Source of the DNA: Corallibacter vietnamensis
GTDB lineage: Bacteria; Bacteroidota; Bacteroidia; Flavobacteriales; Flavobacteriaceae
DNA: 64,000 nucleotides
Assembly: GCF_039537875.1 (NCBI RefSeq)
Contig: NZ_BAABBI010000001.1
Coordinates: 1,748,470 to 1,812,469 of the forward strand
Direction: 5' to 3'
Positions 42,493 through 50,451 of this stretch are shown here, piece after piece. The position numbers were made by a program, and so were the translations under genes. Below the pieces are notes generated by a model. That model did not search any database, was not told where the DNA came from, and saw only the letters and a program-made list of their open reading frames with translations. Positions within the stretch are counted from its first letter, which is position 1, and each line of letters begins with the position of its first letter.

Positions 42493-43284
42493 TTAAATAA
42501 TCTCTTTTATTAAAATATAGATGGCCATAATCATGATAAACCATCCAAAACTTTTTTTAAGTTTTTTGTTAGATACATATTTTGAGTAATAACCACCTAT
42601 AAGGATTCCTATTACGGTTGTTAATGAAAATGTTAGTAGGAAACCCCAATGCATTTCAGAGTGGTGTACATCGCCTAAAAAACCAATCAGTGAGTTTATA
42701 GCTATAATTACAAGAGATGTGCCTACGGCTTTTTTCATAGGTAATCCAGCCCAAAGTACTAGTGCAGGAACATATAAAAAGCCGCCACCGGCTCCTATAA
42801 GCCCGGTTATGGTTCCTATAACTAATCCTTGAATAAACGTTTTGTAATATGATTGTTTGGTTATTGGTGTCTCAATCTCTTTTCTTCCTTTTATCATTGA
42901 TATAGATGCAAAGAACATAACTATGGCAAAGAATATCATAATAGCCATATTTTTTGTTAGCACTAATCCATTAACTTCAAAAAGATTTTCAGGAATAAGA
43001 GGAAGAAAATAGCGTCTAGAGATATAAACTGCTAAAAACGATGGAAACGAGAATGCAAATCCTGTTTTAAAATCAACTAATTGCTTTCTATGCTTTTGAA
43101 AAACACCAATAATAGACGATGACCCAACAACAAAAAGAGAATAGGCTGTAGCAACAACTGGGTTAAATCCTAGTAAATAAACCATTAAAGGCACTGTTAA
43201 TATAGAACCACCGCCGCCAATAAGTCCTAGAACAATTCCTATAATTAAGGCGCCTACATATCCTAAAATGTCAATTAAACTCAT
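42493..43284 (-). CDS. TauE/SafE family sulfite/sulfonate exporter
   Basis: A 263-residue inner-membrane protein with about eight hydrophobic segments and the family repeats GLIGGGGSILTVPLMVYLLGFNPVVATAYSL and GLIGAGGGFLYVPALVLWAGLPMKKAVGTSL. Members export sulfite or sulfonates. Beside a persulfide dioxygenase, sulfite export is the natural reading. A strong Crp/Fnr-type operator and a -7 box lie in the 73-nt gap between it and the regulator gene. Confidence 0.88.
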   Translation of the reverse strand: MSLIDILGYVGALIIGIVLGLIGGGGSILTVPLMVYLLGFNPVVATAYSLFVVGSSSIIGVFQKHRKQLVDFKTGFAFSFPSFLAVYISRRYFLPLIPENLFEVNGLVLTKNMAIMIFFAIVMFFASISMIKGRKEIETPITKQSYYKTFIQGLVIGTITGLIGAGGGFLYVPALVLWAGLPMKKAVGTSLVIIAINSLIGFLGDVHHSEMHWGFLLTFSLTTVIGILIGGYYSKYVSNKKLKKSFGWFIMIMAIYILIKEII

Positions 43285-43308
43285 TTGGTGTTATTGTTAA
43301 TTTTTAAG

Positions 43309-43316
43309 CAAAGGTA
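43309..43316 (-). promoter_or_regulatory. -7 box for the sulfite exporter gene
   Basis: On the minus strand this reads TACCTTTG, matching TAnnTTTG, 24 nt before the start codon. No -33 TTG is present, as expected for activator-dependent transcription. Confidence 0.55.
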
Positions 43317-43338
43317 AATACGAGTTAGCACATAAAAA

Positions 43339-43352
43339 GTAACTTATGTTAC
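43339..43352 (-). promoter_or_regulatory. Crp/Fnr-type operator upstream of the sulfite exporter
   Basis: Perfect GTAAC-TTAT-GTTAC palindrome. Its centre (43345.5) is 36.5 nt from the last base of the -7 box at 43309-43316, the same geometry as the operator at 39424. This fits a class II activator position near -41.5. It is 5 nt from the end of the adjacent Crp/Fnr gene. Confidence 0.6.
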
Positions 43353-43357
43353 AAAGC

Positions 43358-43990
43358 TTAAAGTTCTTTTAAAATTATATGGTTACGATGTAGTTCTATT
43401 TTATTGAGGGTTTCAAGTTTTTTTAATAGTCTTGAAATAACAACACGAGAAGTGTTTAGCTCATAGGCTATTTCTTGATGTGTATTGTGTATTGTATTGC
43501 TGTTATTAATTTTTGATTTATCATTAAGATATTTAAGAAGTCGGGCATCCATTTTTAAAAAAGCAATGTTATCAATAGTTTCTAGCATTTCGTTGAGCCT
43601 ATCATGGTAGCTTTTAAACACAAAGTTTCTCCAGCTCTTATACTTAGCAGACCACAACTCCATTTTTTCAATAGGAATCATAATAAGTTCGGTTTCATTT
43701 TCAGAAATGGCTCTTATTTCGCTTTTAGTTTGTCCTAAACAGCATGTGAGTGTCATGGCGCATGTGTCTCCTTTTTCAAGAAAGTAGAGTAGAAGTTCAT
43801 TTCCGTCATGGTCTTCTCGCAATATCTTAATAGCACCAGATATAAGTAAAGGCATACTTTTGATATATTGACCAATTTCAATAAGCTGAAAATTTTCAGG
43901 AATTTTTTTGTAAATACCAACTTGGTTTAGTTCAGATATTAAATCTTTTTCTAAAAGATGACCGTAGTTTTCTTGTAGCTTCTCAATCAT
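43358..43990 (-). CDS. Crp/Fnr family regulator with cysteine cluster, sulfur module
   Basis: A 210-residue regulator. The sensor domain (about 25-120) carries C77, C83 and C84 in GDTCAMTLTCCLGQ, in the loop that would bind a nucleotide in Crp. The winged helix (about 150-208) has HQEIAYELNTSRVVISRLLKKLE. The cysteines and the downstream genes (sulfite exporter, persulfide dioxygenase/rhodanese) suggest sensing of reactive sulphur or redox state, which is inference. Its operator candidate at 43339 lies directly downstream of its own stop. Confidence 0.87.
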   Translation of the reverse strand: MIEKLQENYGHLLEKDLISELNQVGIYKKIPENFQLIEIGQYIKSMPLLISGAIKILREDHDGNELLLYFLEKGDTCAMTLTCCLGQTKSEIRAISENETELIMIPIEKMELWSAKYKSWRNFVFKSYHDRLNEMLETIDNIAFLKMDARLLKYLNDKSKINNSNTIHNTHQEIAYELNTSRVVISRLLKKLETLNKIELHRNHIILKEL

Positions 43991-44069
43991 GAAACGAATA
44001 TACTATTTTCCATAGGTATGATTGTAAAATAATAGAAGTATTCGTGGAAAAAGATATAAAATAAAAAAG

Positions 44070-44154
44070 TGCGCACGAGAAGATTCGAACTTCCACATCC
44101 TAAACGGATACTGGCCCCTCAAGCCAGCGCGTCTACCAATTCCGCCACGTGCGC
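44070..44154 (-). tRNA. tRNA-Leu (GAG)
   Basis: Cloverleaf on the minus strand: acceptor GCGCACG / CGTGCGC, anticodon stem CTGGC / GCCAG with loop TTGAGGG giving anticodon GAG, a long variable arm typical of tRNA-Leu, and TTCGAAT T-loop. The 3' CCA is not encoded. It reads CUC/CUU. A spurious frame covers it on the same strand. Confidence 0.93.
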
Positions 44155-44194
44155 TTTTATAATTGCTAAAAGTAGAGTTTAATATAATTTTAGG

Positions 44195-44230
44195 CAAAAA
44201 AAAACCTTGTTAAAATTAACAAGGTTTTTT
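44195..44230 (-). terminator. Terminator between tRNA-Lys and tRNA-Leu
   Basis: ACCTTGTTAA pairs with TTAACAAGGT, with A/T tracts on both sides. It lies directly after tRNA-Lys on the minus strand, so readthrough would be needed to reach tRNA-Leu from the same promoter. Confidence 0.75.
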
Positions 44231-44231
44231 G

Positions 44232-44304
44232 TGACCGGGCTGGGGCTCGAACCCAGGACCCTCTCCTTAAAAGGGAGATGCTCTACCAACTGAGCTACCC
44301 GGTC
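44232..44304 (-). tRNA. tRNA-Lys (TTT)
   Basis: Cloverleaf on the minus strand: acceptor GACCGGG / CCCGGTC, D-arm GCTCAGTTGGTAGAGC, anticodon stem TCTCC / GGAGA with loop CTTTTAA giving anticodon UUU, and TTCGAGC T-loop. The 3' CCA is not encoded. Confidence 0.95.
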
Positions 44305-44333
44305 TTGCAAGGCTTTGTTTGCGTTTGCGGGTG

Positions 44334-44363
44334 CAAATATAAGAGCTTTATTCAATTAAACAA
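44334..44363 (-). promoter_or_regulatory. Promoter of tRNA-Lys
   Basis: On the minus strand TTG (44363-44361), 19 nt, then TATATTTG (44341-44334). Both elements and spacing match the Bacteroidota housekeeping promoter, about 30 nt before the tRNA. Confidence 0.7.
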
Positions 44364-44499
44364 TACTTTTTTTTAATAATTTTTTAATTTTTTTTTAATC
44401 AGACGGCTATCCTTTTAATAATCAATTTATAGCGATAAAAATTTTTTTTTAATTGTAGCTTTATTTTTATTTGTGCACTGCTTAAATGAAGTAATTGTT

Positions 44500-45018
44500 A
44501 TGAAAATTATACTAATAGGATATATGGGTTCTGGAAAATCTACCATAGGAAAAGCGCTAGGCTTGCTTGTTAATATTCCTTTTGTAGATTTAGATAGTTA
44601 TATAGAAGAAAAAGAAAAACAAACCATACACGACATTTTTAAAACTAAAGGTGAAGTGTATTTTAGAAAGCAAGAACATTTTTATTTAAAAGAGTTATTA
44701 CAAGCAGATGGACCTATGGTTTTATCTTTAGGTGGCGGTACACCTTGCTTTATAAATAATGAAAAGCTACTGTTTAATAACACAAGCTATAAAACTGTAT
44801 ACCTAAATGTATCTGTTAAAGAACTTGCAGATAGATTATTGATAGGTAAAGCGTCAAGACCTTTAATATCTCACATAAACTCGTTAGAAGAAATGCAAGA
44901 GTTTGTAGGGAAACATTTGTTTGAGCGAACTGTTTTTTATAATAAATCAGAAGTTGTTATAGATGCTAATAAAGATCAAAAAACAATTTTAGAAAAGTTA
45001 GTTATGATGTTATTCTAA
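44500..45018 (+). CDS. aroK: Shikimate kinase
   Basis: Phosphorylates shikimate to shikimate-3-phosphate in aromatic amino-acid synthesis. Walker A is GYMGSGKST near residue 8, VDLDSYIEEKEKQTI binds substrate (Asp), and LSLGGGTPC is the conserved GGG motif. The LID has GKASRPL with the essential Arg. The frame starts at GTG 44473, but ATG 44500 begins exactly at the P-loop strand and gives 172 residues, the family norm. It overlaps the convergent PRTase gene by 9 nt. Confidence 0.93.
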   Translation: MKIILIGYMGSGKSTIGKALGLLVNIPFVDLDSYIEEKEKQTIHDIFKTKGEVYFRKQEHFYLKELLQADGPMVLSLGGGTPCFINNEKLLFNNTSYKTVYLNVSVKELADRLLIGKASRPLISHINSLEEMQEFVGKHLFERTVFYNKSEVVIDANKDQKTILEKLVMMLF

Positions 45019-45513
45019 ATATGCTTCAAAGGTTTTTCCTTCTAGCACAACATCTATATGCTCATGTAGAGATGTTGATAAAGAAAGACCTTTAAAATCA
45101 GCTTTAACAGGATATTTTTTATGGTTTCTATTAACTAAAACAGCGGTTTTAAATTGTTTTAAAGGAACTTCTAGAAAATGTTTTACACCATAAATTAGGG
45201 TTGTTCCAGAGTTTAAAACATCATCTATTAGTACAACAGATTTGCCTTCGTAATCACTAGGAGCAATAGAGGTTTTAATAATGTTTCTAGGATTCTTTTT
45301 ATCAATTTCTACTTTACAAAGAATGGGCTTTATGTCAGAAATTTTTGATAACATTAGCTTCAGTTTTTTAGCTAAAATATAACCGTTACTATCTATTCCG
45401 GCAAGAATAACTTCCTTTTCATTAACGTTACTTTCATATATTTGATAAGCAATGCGTCTTATTTTGTGAGTTATTTCTTCGTGATTTAAGATAATATTTT
45501 TTGTAGCACTCAT
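45010..45513 (-). CDS. Phosphoribosyltransferase family protein (PyrR-like)
   Basis: A 167-residue type I PRTase fold with the PRPP loop SVVLIDDVLNSGTTLIYGVKHFL near residue 90 and a flexible loop. The N-terminus (ILNHEEITHKIRRIAYQIYE) and IDSNGYILAKKL resemble PyrR, the bifunctional uracil PRTase/attenuator. Without an adjacent pyr operon the role (uracil salvage or regulation) is open. It shares a leftward operon with the S4 gene upstream and its 3' end overlaps aroK. Confidence 0.8.
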   Translation of the reverse strand: MSATKNIILNHEEITHKIRRIAYQIYESNVNEKEVILAGIDSNGYILAKKLKLMLSKISDIKPILCKVEIDKKNPRNIIKTSIAPSDYEGKSVVLIDDVLNSGTTLIYGVKHFLEVPLKQFKTAVLVNRNHKKYPVKADFKGLSLSTSLHEHIDVVLEGKTFEAYLE

Positions 45514-45557
45514 TGTGATAATAGATTTAATTCAAAGATACAGGAGAAATTTAATAC

Positions 45558-45929
45558 TTATTCATTTTCATCGTAAAAATCATCAATATCTCTTCGGTCT
45601 TTTTTGGTGGGTCTACCAGTTCCTTTTTTGCGGTAATAATCTTTTGAGTATTTTAGTAACTCTTGAGCATCAAAAGCTTCTTTTGGAGTTGTGTCAATAC
45701 GATAAATATCTACCAGTTTTGCGCCAACACGATTAGGAGGAATATCATTAACAGTAAGTTTGTAGTTGATTTGATCTTTTCTAACTTCAATAGTGTCAGT
45801 AGGAAAAACCTCTCTACTAGGCTTTACTGAATCACCATTTACTTTTATGTGACCTTTTTTGCAAGCTGCAGTAGCCAGACTTCTGGTTTTAAAATACCTA
45901 ACACACCATAAATACTTGTCTATTCGCAT
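45558..45929 (-). CDS. RNA-binding S4 domain protein (Hsp15/HslR type)
   Basis: A 123-residue protein with an S4 RNA-binding domain at the N-terminus (MRIDKYLWCVRYFKTRSLATAACKKGHIKVNGDSVKPSREV), as in heat-shock protein 15, which rescues stalled large ribosomal subunits in E. coli. The C-terminus is basic then acidic (GTGRPTKKDRRDIDDFYDE). It is first gene of an operon with the PRTase, with a -7 box at 45965. Confidence 0.85.
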   Translation of the reverse strand: MRIDKYLWCVRYFKTRSLATAACKKGHIKVNGDSVKPSREVFPTDTIEVRKDQINYKLTVNDIPPNRVGAKLVDIYRIDTTPKEAFDAQELLKYSKDYYRKKGTGRPTKKDRRDIDDFYDENE

Positions 45930-45964
45930 ATAATAATTGTAAAAACTACGTTAATCTTTTTGTG

Positions 45965-45972
45965 CAAAACTA
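45965..45972 (-). promoter_or_regulatory. -7 box for the S4-PRTase operon
   Basis: On the minus strand this reads TAGTTTTG, matching TAnnTTTG, 35 nt before the start codon. Confidence 0.5.
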
Positions 45973-46011
45973 TTTTTATATTGTATCTTGCCGGCTCAAA
46001 AATAAGCAAAA

Positions 46012-47076
46012 ATGAATTTAAGAAAACTAACGTTAGCAACGCTTTCTATAATAACTATTGTTATATCTTGTAATAATGACGATGATGAAACCTATTACAC
46101 AGTGCCAGATAGAGATAGAACAGAAGTTTATAACGAAGATATTGCAAAAATAGAAGAGTATTTACAAACACACTTTTATAATTATGAAGACTTCGATTTT
46201 TCTGATCCTTACGGTGTAGCTAATGATGATTTTGAAATTGTATTTGATACTATAGCAGGAGATAATAGTGACAAAACACCTTTGATAGATCAAGTAGGTT
46301 ATAAAGTTGCCTTTTCTTATAGTGACGAAATAGCGTATAGACTATACTATCTTAAAGTTCGAGAAGGGCAAGGCAAGGAATTATATCCAACAGACCAAGC
46401 CTTTTTAGATTATGAAGGTTCAAGACTTACAGATGGATATGTGTTTGATAGCACAGCTAACCCAACACTTTTAAACTTAACAACTGTAAGTACAACAACA
46501 ACAGGTGTAATTGATGGTTTTAGACAAGGGTTAACAGAGTTTAAAACAGCTACAGAAGTATCAGATAACGGAGACGGAACAGATGCATATAGAGGGTTTG
46601 GAATAGGCGCTATATTTATTCCTTCAGGATTAGGATATTTTTCTTCTCCAACAACAACAATACCGGCATATTCATCTTTAATCTTTAAAATTGGATTAAA
46701 AGGATCTGTGCATACAGATTATGATTTTGATGGAGTACCATCATATTTAGAAGATTTAAATGCAGATGATGATGCCTATACTGATGATACTGATGGCGAT
46801 TTAGTAGCAAATTTTATTGATAACGATGATGATGGAGATGGTGTTTTAACTATTGATGAAGTAGAAGTGAAGTCTTATACTGAAGATGAGACTATGACTC
46901 CTTTTGCATCTCAAGCAGATGCTCAAACTTACTTTGACAACAATGCTGAAGCAAATGAGTATTTTGTTAGTATTGTAGAGAGTAATGATGGCACTATAAT
47001 AACACTTAACACGGTAGTTTTGACAGATTCTAACAATGATGGAACTCCAGATTATTTAGATAGTTCTGTGAACTAA
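46012..47076 (+). CDS. FKBP-type isomerase lipoprotein with thrombospondin-type-3 calcium repeats
   Basis: A 354-residue lipoprotein (lipobox VISC, Cys20, then acidic). Residues about 110-235 form an FKBP-like domain (FLDYEGSRLTDGYVFDSTAN, VIDGFRQGLTEFKT, GAIFIPSGLGYFSSP, YSSLIFKIGL), and about 235-290 contain calcium-binding DTDGDxxxxxxDNDDDGDG-type repeats. The end carries one more such unit (TDSNNDGTPDYLDS). It is probably a surface or periplasmic folding factor. Its -7 region (TATCTTG) is weak. A terminator follows. Confidence 0.82.
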   Translation: MNLRKLTLATLSIITIVISCNNDDDETYYTVPDRDRTEVYNEDIAKIEEYLQTHFYNYEDFDFSDPYGVANDDFEIVFDTIAGDNSDKTPLIDQVGYKVAFSYSDEIAYRLYYLKVREGQGKELYPTDQAFLDYEGSRLTDGYVFDSTANPTLLNLTTVSTTTTGVIDGFRQGLTEFKTATEVSDNGDGTDAYRGFGIGAIFIPSGLGYFSSPTTTIPAYSSLIFKIGLKGSVHTDYDFDGVPSYLEDLNADDDAYTDDTDGDLVANFIDNDDDGDGVLTIDEVEVKSYTEDETMTPFASQADAQTYFDNNAEANEYFVSIVESNDGTIITLNTVVLTDSNNDGTPDYLDSSVN

Positions 47077-47092
47077 TAATATATTTAAAGTA

Positions 47093-47130
47093 AAAAAAAA
47101 GCCACTTGTTTATATAAGTGGCTTTTTTTT
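47093..47130. terminator. Terminator between FKBP lipoprotein and outer-membrane protein genes
   Basis: AGCCACTT pairs with AAGTGGCT around an 8-nt loop, with long A- and T-tracts. It can act in both directions. Confidence 0.82.
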
Positions 47131-47131
47131 A

Positions 47132-47719
47132 TTATAAAATTAATGAAACGCCCAAAATAAGCTGTTCCTGCCTAGTATCTAATCTACTTATACCTATGCC
47201 ATTATTACTGATAAAAGTGGCTTCATTATTACTAAAACCTCGCTCATAGCGTAAATCTATACCTATGCGGTTAAAGCTAACGCCAATTCCGAAGTTTAGA
47301 CCAACAGTAAAGTCATTTTTTACATCAGATATTAAAACTCTATTTTCAAAATCAGAAGCTATAATATATTGAAAGGAAGGACCAACAAAAGCATTAAATA
47401 GTTTTAAGAAATTGACACCAACCAATAGAGGAGCATCAAGTTTTTGCATAGTAAAACTGTTATTTACGTAATCACTTTTGGTATTTGTAAAGACTAATTC
47501 TGGTCTAAAAAATACATTTTTACCAATTTTTCCAAAGATACCAAAATGATAACCTATGTTTCTGTCAGGATGTTCGGCATTACTTATTGCAGATTCGTAG
47601 TAATTGCCATTGCCGTTATAGTTTAAACCAGCTTTAAAGCCAAAACCATTGGCATTTTGCGCTTGCAATCCTATTGTAGTTAATAGGATTGCGATAGCGC
47701 TAATGAGGACTTTTTTCAT
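47132..47719 (-). CDS. Outer-membrane beta-barrel protein (porin/PorT-like family)
   Basis: A 195-residue protein with signal peptide MKKVLISAIAILLTTIGLQAQ and alternating-hydrophobic strands of the 8-stranded OMP_b-brl type: FGFKAGLNYNGNGNYYESA near the N-terminus, FGIFGKIGKNVFFRPELVF, and a final LILGVSLIL strand. Members are outer-membrane proteins without assigned transport function. It follows the split transketolase block on the same strand. Confidence 0.78.
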   Translation of the reverse strand: MKKVLISAIAILLTTIGLQAQNANGFGFKAGLNYNGNGNYYESAISNAEHPDRNIGYHFGIFGKIGKNVFFRPELVFTNTKSDYVNNSFTMQKLDAPLLVGVNFLKLFNAFVGPSFQYIIASDFENRVLISDVKNDFTVGLNFGIGVSFNRIGIDLRYERGFSNNEATFISNNGIGISRLDTRQEQLILGVSLIL

Positions 47720-47766
47720 AATTAATCGTTTTAAATTGATATTTATAAAACGAATAATTAAAGTAA

Positions 47767-48720
47767 TTATTTTCTTTTTATAACAGTTTGGCAGGCTTTT
47801 ACAATAGCATCGCTATTTAAACCATACTTCTCCATTAGTTGAGCAGGAGTGCCAGATTCTCCAAATGTATCATTGGTAGCTATAAACTCTTGCGGAGTTG
47901 GTTTGTGAGTAGCTAAAGTTCTTGCTACACTTTCTCCTAAACCGCCAAGGTAGTTATGCTCTTCAGCAGTTACAATGCACCCTGTTTTAGAAACAGAATC
48001 AATAATGGCTTTTTCATCAAGAGGTTTTATAGTATGTATATTTATAACCTCTGCAGAGATACCTTGTTCATGTAATGCTTTTGATGCTTCTAAAGCTTCC
48101 CATACCAAATGTCCAGTAGCAACAATAGTTACATCGGTACCTTCAGTAAGTTGAATAGCTTTACCTATCTCAAATGTTTGATCTTCAGGAGTGAAATTTG
48201 CAACTTTAGGTCTTCCAAAACGTAGGTATACAGGACCATGATGTTTTGCTATAGCAATTGTAGCAGCTTTGGTTTGATTGTAATCACATGGATTTATAAC
48301 AGTCATACCAGGTAGCATTTTCATTAAGCCTATATCTTCTAGTATTTGATGAGTAGCTCCATCTTCACCTAGAGTTAAACCAGCGTGTGAAGCACAAATC
48401 TTTACATTTTTATCAGAGTAAGCAACGCTTTGGCGAATTTGGTCATAAACACGACCAGTAGAAAAGTTAGCAAAGGTTCCTGTAAAAGGAATTTTACCGC
48501 CTACTGTTAAACCAGCTGCAAGACCTATCATATTAGCTTCTGCAATTCCTACTTGAAAAAAACGTTCTGGATGATTGGCTTTAAATTCGTCCATTTTAAG
48601 AGAGCCAATTAAGTCGGCACAAAGAGCAACGACATTCTCGTTAGTTTTTCCTAACTCTGTTAATCCTGCTCCAAAGCCTGAACGCGTATCTTTACTTCCT
48701 GTATTTGTGTATGTTTTCAT
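47767..48720 (-). CDS. Transketolase, C-terminal subunit
   Basis: A 317-residue protein covering the pyrimidine-binding and C-terminal domains of transketolase (TPP-dependent two-carbon transfer in the pentose-phosphate pathway). Motifs: ADLIGSLKMDEFKANHPERFFQVGIAEANM (Glu of the TPP site), GRPKVANFTPED and the end FGESGTPAQLMEKYGLNSDAI. It works with the N-terminal subunit encoded 0.7 kb upstream. The two genes are separated by an unrelated gene. Confidence 0.92.
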   Translation of the reverse strand: MKTYTNTGSKDTRSGFGAGLTELGKTNENVVALCADLIGSLKMDEFKANHPERFFQVGIAEANMIGLAAGLTVGGKIPFTGTFANFSTGRVYDQIRQSVAYSDKNVKICASHAGLTLGEDGATHQILEDIGLMKMLPGMTVINPCDYNQTKAATIAIAKHHGPVYLRFGRPKVANFTPEDQTFEIGKAIQLTEGTDVTIVATGHLVWEALEASKALHEQGISAEVINIHTIKPLDEKAIIDSVSKTGCIVTAEEHNYLGGLGESVARTLATHKPTPQEFIATNDTFGESGTPAQLMEKYGLNSDAIVKACQTVIKRK

Positions 48721-48747
48721 TGTTTAATATGATTATGTTGTGTTGTT

Positions 48748-49437
48748 TTATCTTTTAGGATAGACTTCATCAATTTTAAATTTAAAATTGAAATCAACTA
48801 TCTTTTTAGATATATATTGAGTTTCAAGCCATATTTTACCATCTTTCAAGTGTAATATTTTTTCTAATTCTTGATTATCAGCAATTCTTAAACTATGATT
48901 TTCTAAAATATAGTTTTTATAATTAGAACTACTTGTACCATCATAAATATTATTAACACTTAAAAAATGATAATGCTCAGAAATAATCTTCTTTCTTTTT
49001 TTGTTTTTAAAACGGGTTAAATGAACAATTGTCTTGTTGTTGATGGAATCTAATTCATATTCAAAATCTTCAGTAGAATTTTTATATGATTTATGTTTAC
49101 TGTGTACAACTACTGTAAATAATTTAGAGTTACTTAATTTATTAAGATCATCGATAGTTTTGTAATCAAAATCTTCATCCACATCAAATTTGATAATCTG
49201 TTTCTTTTTTCGATCATTTAATGTTGCTTCATTATTTAAGCCATTAACTTTAATAAAAAGATTGTAAGTCGAATCTTTTTGGTTTATAAAATCAATAACT
49301 TTTCCCATAAACCCATGTGAGTAATCTTTAACGTTTGAAATAGTGACTAAATCAAAATGATAATTCCTCTCCAAATCTTGAGAGTAAGAGGAGTTTATGG
49401 CTAAAAAAGCTAATACTATTAAAAGTATTCTTGTCAT
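48748..49437 (-). CDS. Secreted protein of unknown function inserted between transketolase halves
   Basis: A 229-residue protein with a signal peptide (MTRILLIVLAFLAINSSYSQ). The mature part is highly charged, Lys/Asp/Asn-rich and probably beta-rich, with no cysteine and no recognised domain. The start at 49437 directly abuts the stop of the N-terminal subunit gene (49438), and the C-terminal subunit gene begins 27 nt after its stop. It therefore must be co-transcribed with both transketolase genes, an unexpected place for a secreted protein. Confidence 0.6.
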   Translation of the reverse strand: MTRILLIVLAFLAINSSYSQDLERNYHFDLVTISNVKDYSHGFMGKVIDFINQKDSTYNLFIKVNGLNNEATLNDRKKKQIIKFDVDEDFDYKTIDDLNKLSNSKLFTVVVHSKHKSYKNSTEDFEYELDSINNKTIVHLTRFKNKKRKKIISEHYHFLSVNNIYDGTSSSNYKNYILENHSLRIADNQELEKILHLKDGKIWLETQYISKKIVDFNFKFKIDEVYPKR

Positions 49438-50283
49438 TTAATAATCTCCCAAAGTTTCAGGGTTTTGTTCTAATCCAATAGCTAATTGTTCGTCATTAGG
49501 TGCTTTACCATGCCAAGCATGAGTATGCATCATAAAATCTACACCATTACCCATTACTGTTTTTAGTAATACGCAAACAGGTTTTCCTTGTCCAGTTTTA
49601 GATTTAGCATCAGCCATTCCTTTTAAAATAGCTTCAATGTTATTTCCTTCTTCTATTTCTACAACAGTCCAACCAAAAGCTTCAAATTTACCTTTTACAC
49701 TTCCCATTGGTAATACATCGTCTGTAGAACCATCAATCTGTTGTCCGTTTAAGTCTATAGTAGCAATAATGTTATCTACTTTTTTGGCAGCAGCATACAT
49801 AATAGCTTCCCAGTTTTGACCTTCTTGTAATTCGCCATCACCATGTAAGCTATATACTAAATGAGAATCGTTATTTAGTTTTTTTGCTTGTGCAGCACCA
49901 AGTGCTACAGACATTCCTTGACCTAATGATCCAGAAGCAATTCTTATTCCTGGAAGACCTTCATGAGTAGTTGGGTGTCCTTGTAAACGAGAGTTTATAA
50001 TTCTAAAAGTGTTTAGCTCTTCAACAGGGAAATAGCCTGCTCTAGCTAATACGCTATAATAAACTGGTGAAATATGACCGTTTGATAGAAAGAAAATATC
50101 TTCACCAATTCCATCCATATCAAATGTGTCGTTTGTGGTCATGATTTCGTTGTAAAGCGCTACAAAAAATTCAGCGCAGCCTAAAGAACCTCCAGGATGT
50201 CCAGAGTTTACTTTGTGTACCATACGTAAAATATCTCTACGTATTTGAGTAGTTAAATCTTCTAGTTGTTGTGTGTTTGGCAT
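49438..50283 (-). CDS. Transketolase, N-terminal subunit
   Basis: A 281-residue protein covering the diphosphate-binding domain. Motifs: DILRMVHKVNSGHPGGSLGCAEF, SGSLGQGMSVALGAAQAKKL, HGDGELQEGQNWEAIMYA (GDG-metal site) and FMMHTHAWHGKAPNDEQL. It needs the separately encoded C-terminal subunit to form the active TPP enzyme. It is the first gene of a three-gene operon, with a -7 box at 50309. Confidence 0.92.
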   Translation of the reverse strand: MPNTQQLEDLTTQIRRDILRMVHKVNSGHPGGSLGCAEFFVALYNEIMTTNDTFDMDGIGEDIFFLSNGHISPVYYSVLARAGYFPVEELNTFRIINSRLQGHPTTHEGLPGIRIASGSLGQGMSVALGAAQAKKLNNDSHLVYSLHGDGELQEGQNWEAIMYAAAKKVDNIIATIDLNGQQIDGSTDDVLPMGSVKGKFEAFGWTVVEIEEGNNIEAILKGMADAKSKTGQGKPVCVLLKTVMGNGVDFMMHTHAWHGKAPNDEQLAIGLEQNPETLGDY

Positions 50284-50308
50284 TTTAAAGTTGTTAATTT
50301 TTCCGTTG

Positions 50309-50316
50309 CAAAAATA
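50309..50316 (-). promoter_or_regulatory. -7 box for the transketolase operon
   Basis: On the minus strand this reads TATTTTTG, matching TAnnTTTG, 25 nt before the start codon. Confidence 0.55.
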
Positions 50317-50423
50317 GTGCTTTATATATATTTAAGGAAAGAGTTAAGAGGCTTTTATTAACTAAAATCATGCATTTGCTAACAATTTTGTTTTTATTAA
50401 GAAGTTCATCACGTTTTGTTAAT

Positions 50424-50431
50424 TATATTTG
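50424..50431 (+). promoter_or_regulatory. -7 box for tgt
   Basis: TATATTTG matches TAnnTTTG, 20 nt before the ATG at 50452. Confidence 0.55.
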
Positions 50432-50451
50432 CCAACTGATGACTTTAGGAT

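Noticed and set aside
44003..44197. 64-residue minus-strand frame with an ARGGIGRRAGLRGQYP-type sequence
   Set aside because: It is the reading-through of tRNA-Leu, a well-known artefact in tRNA regions.
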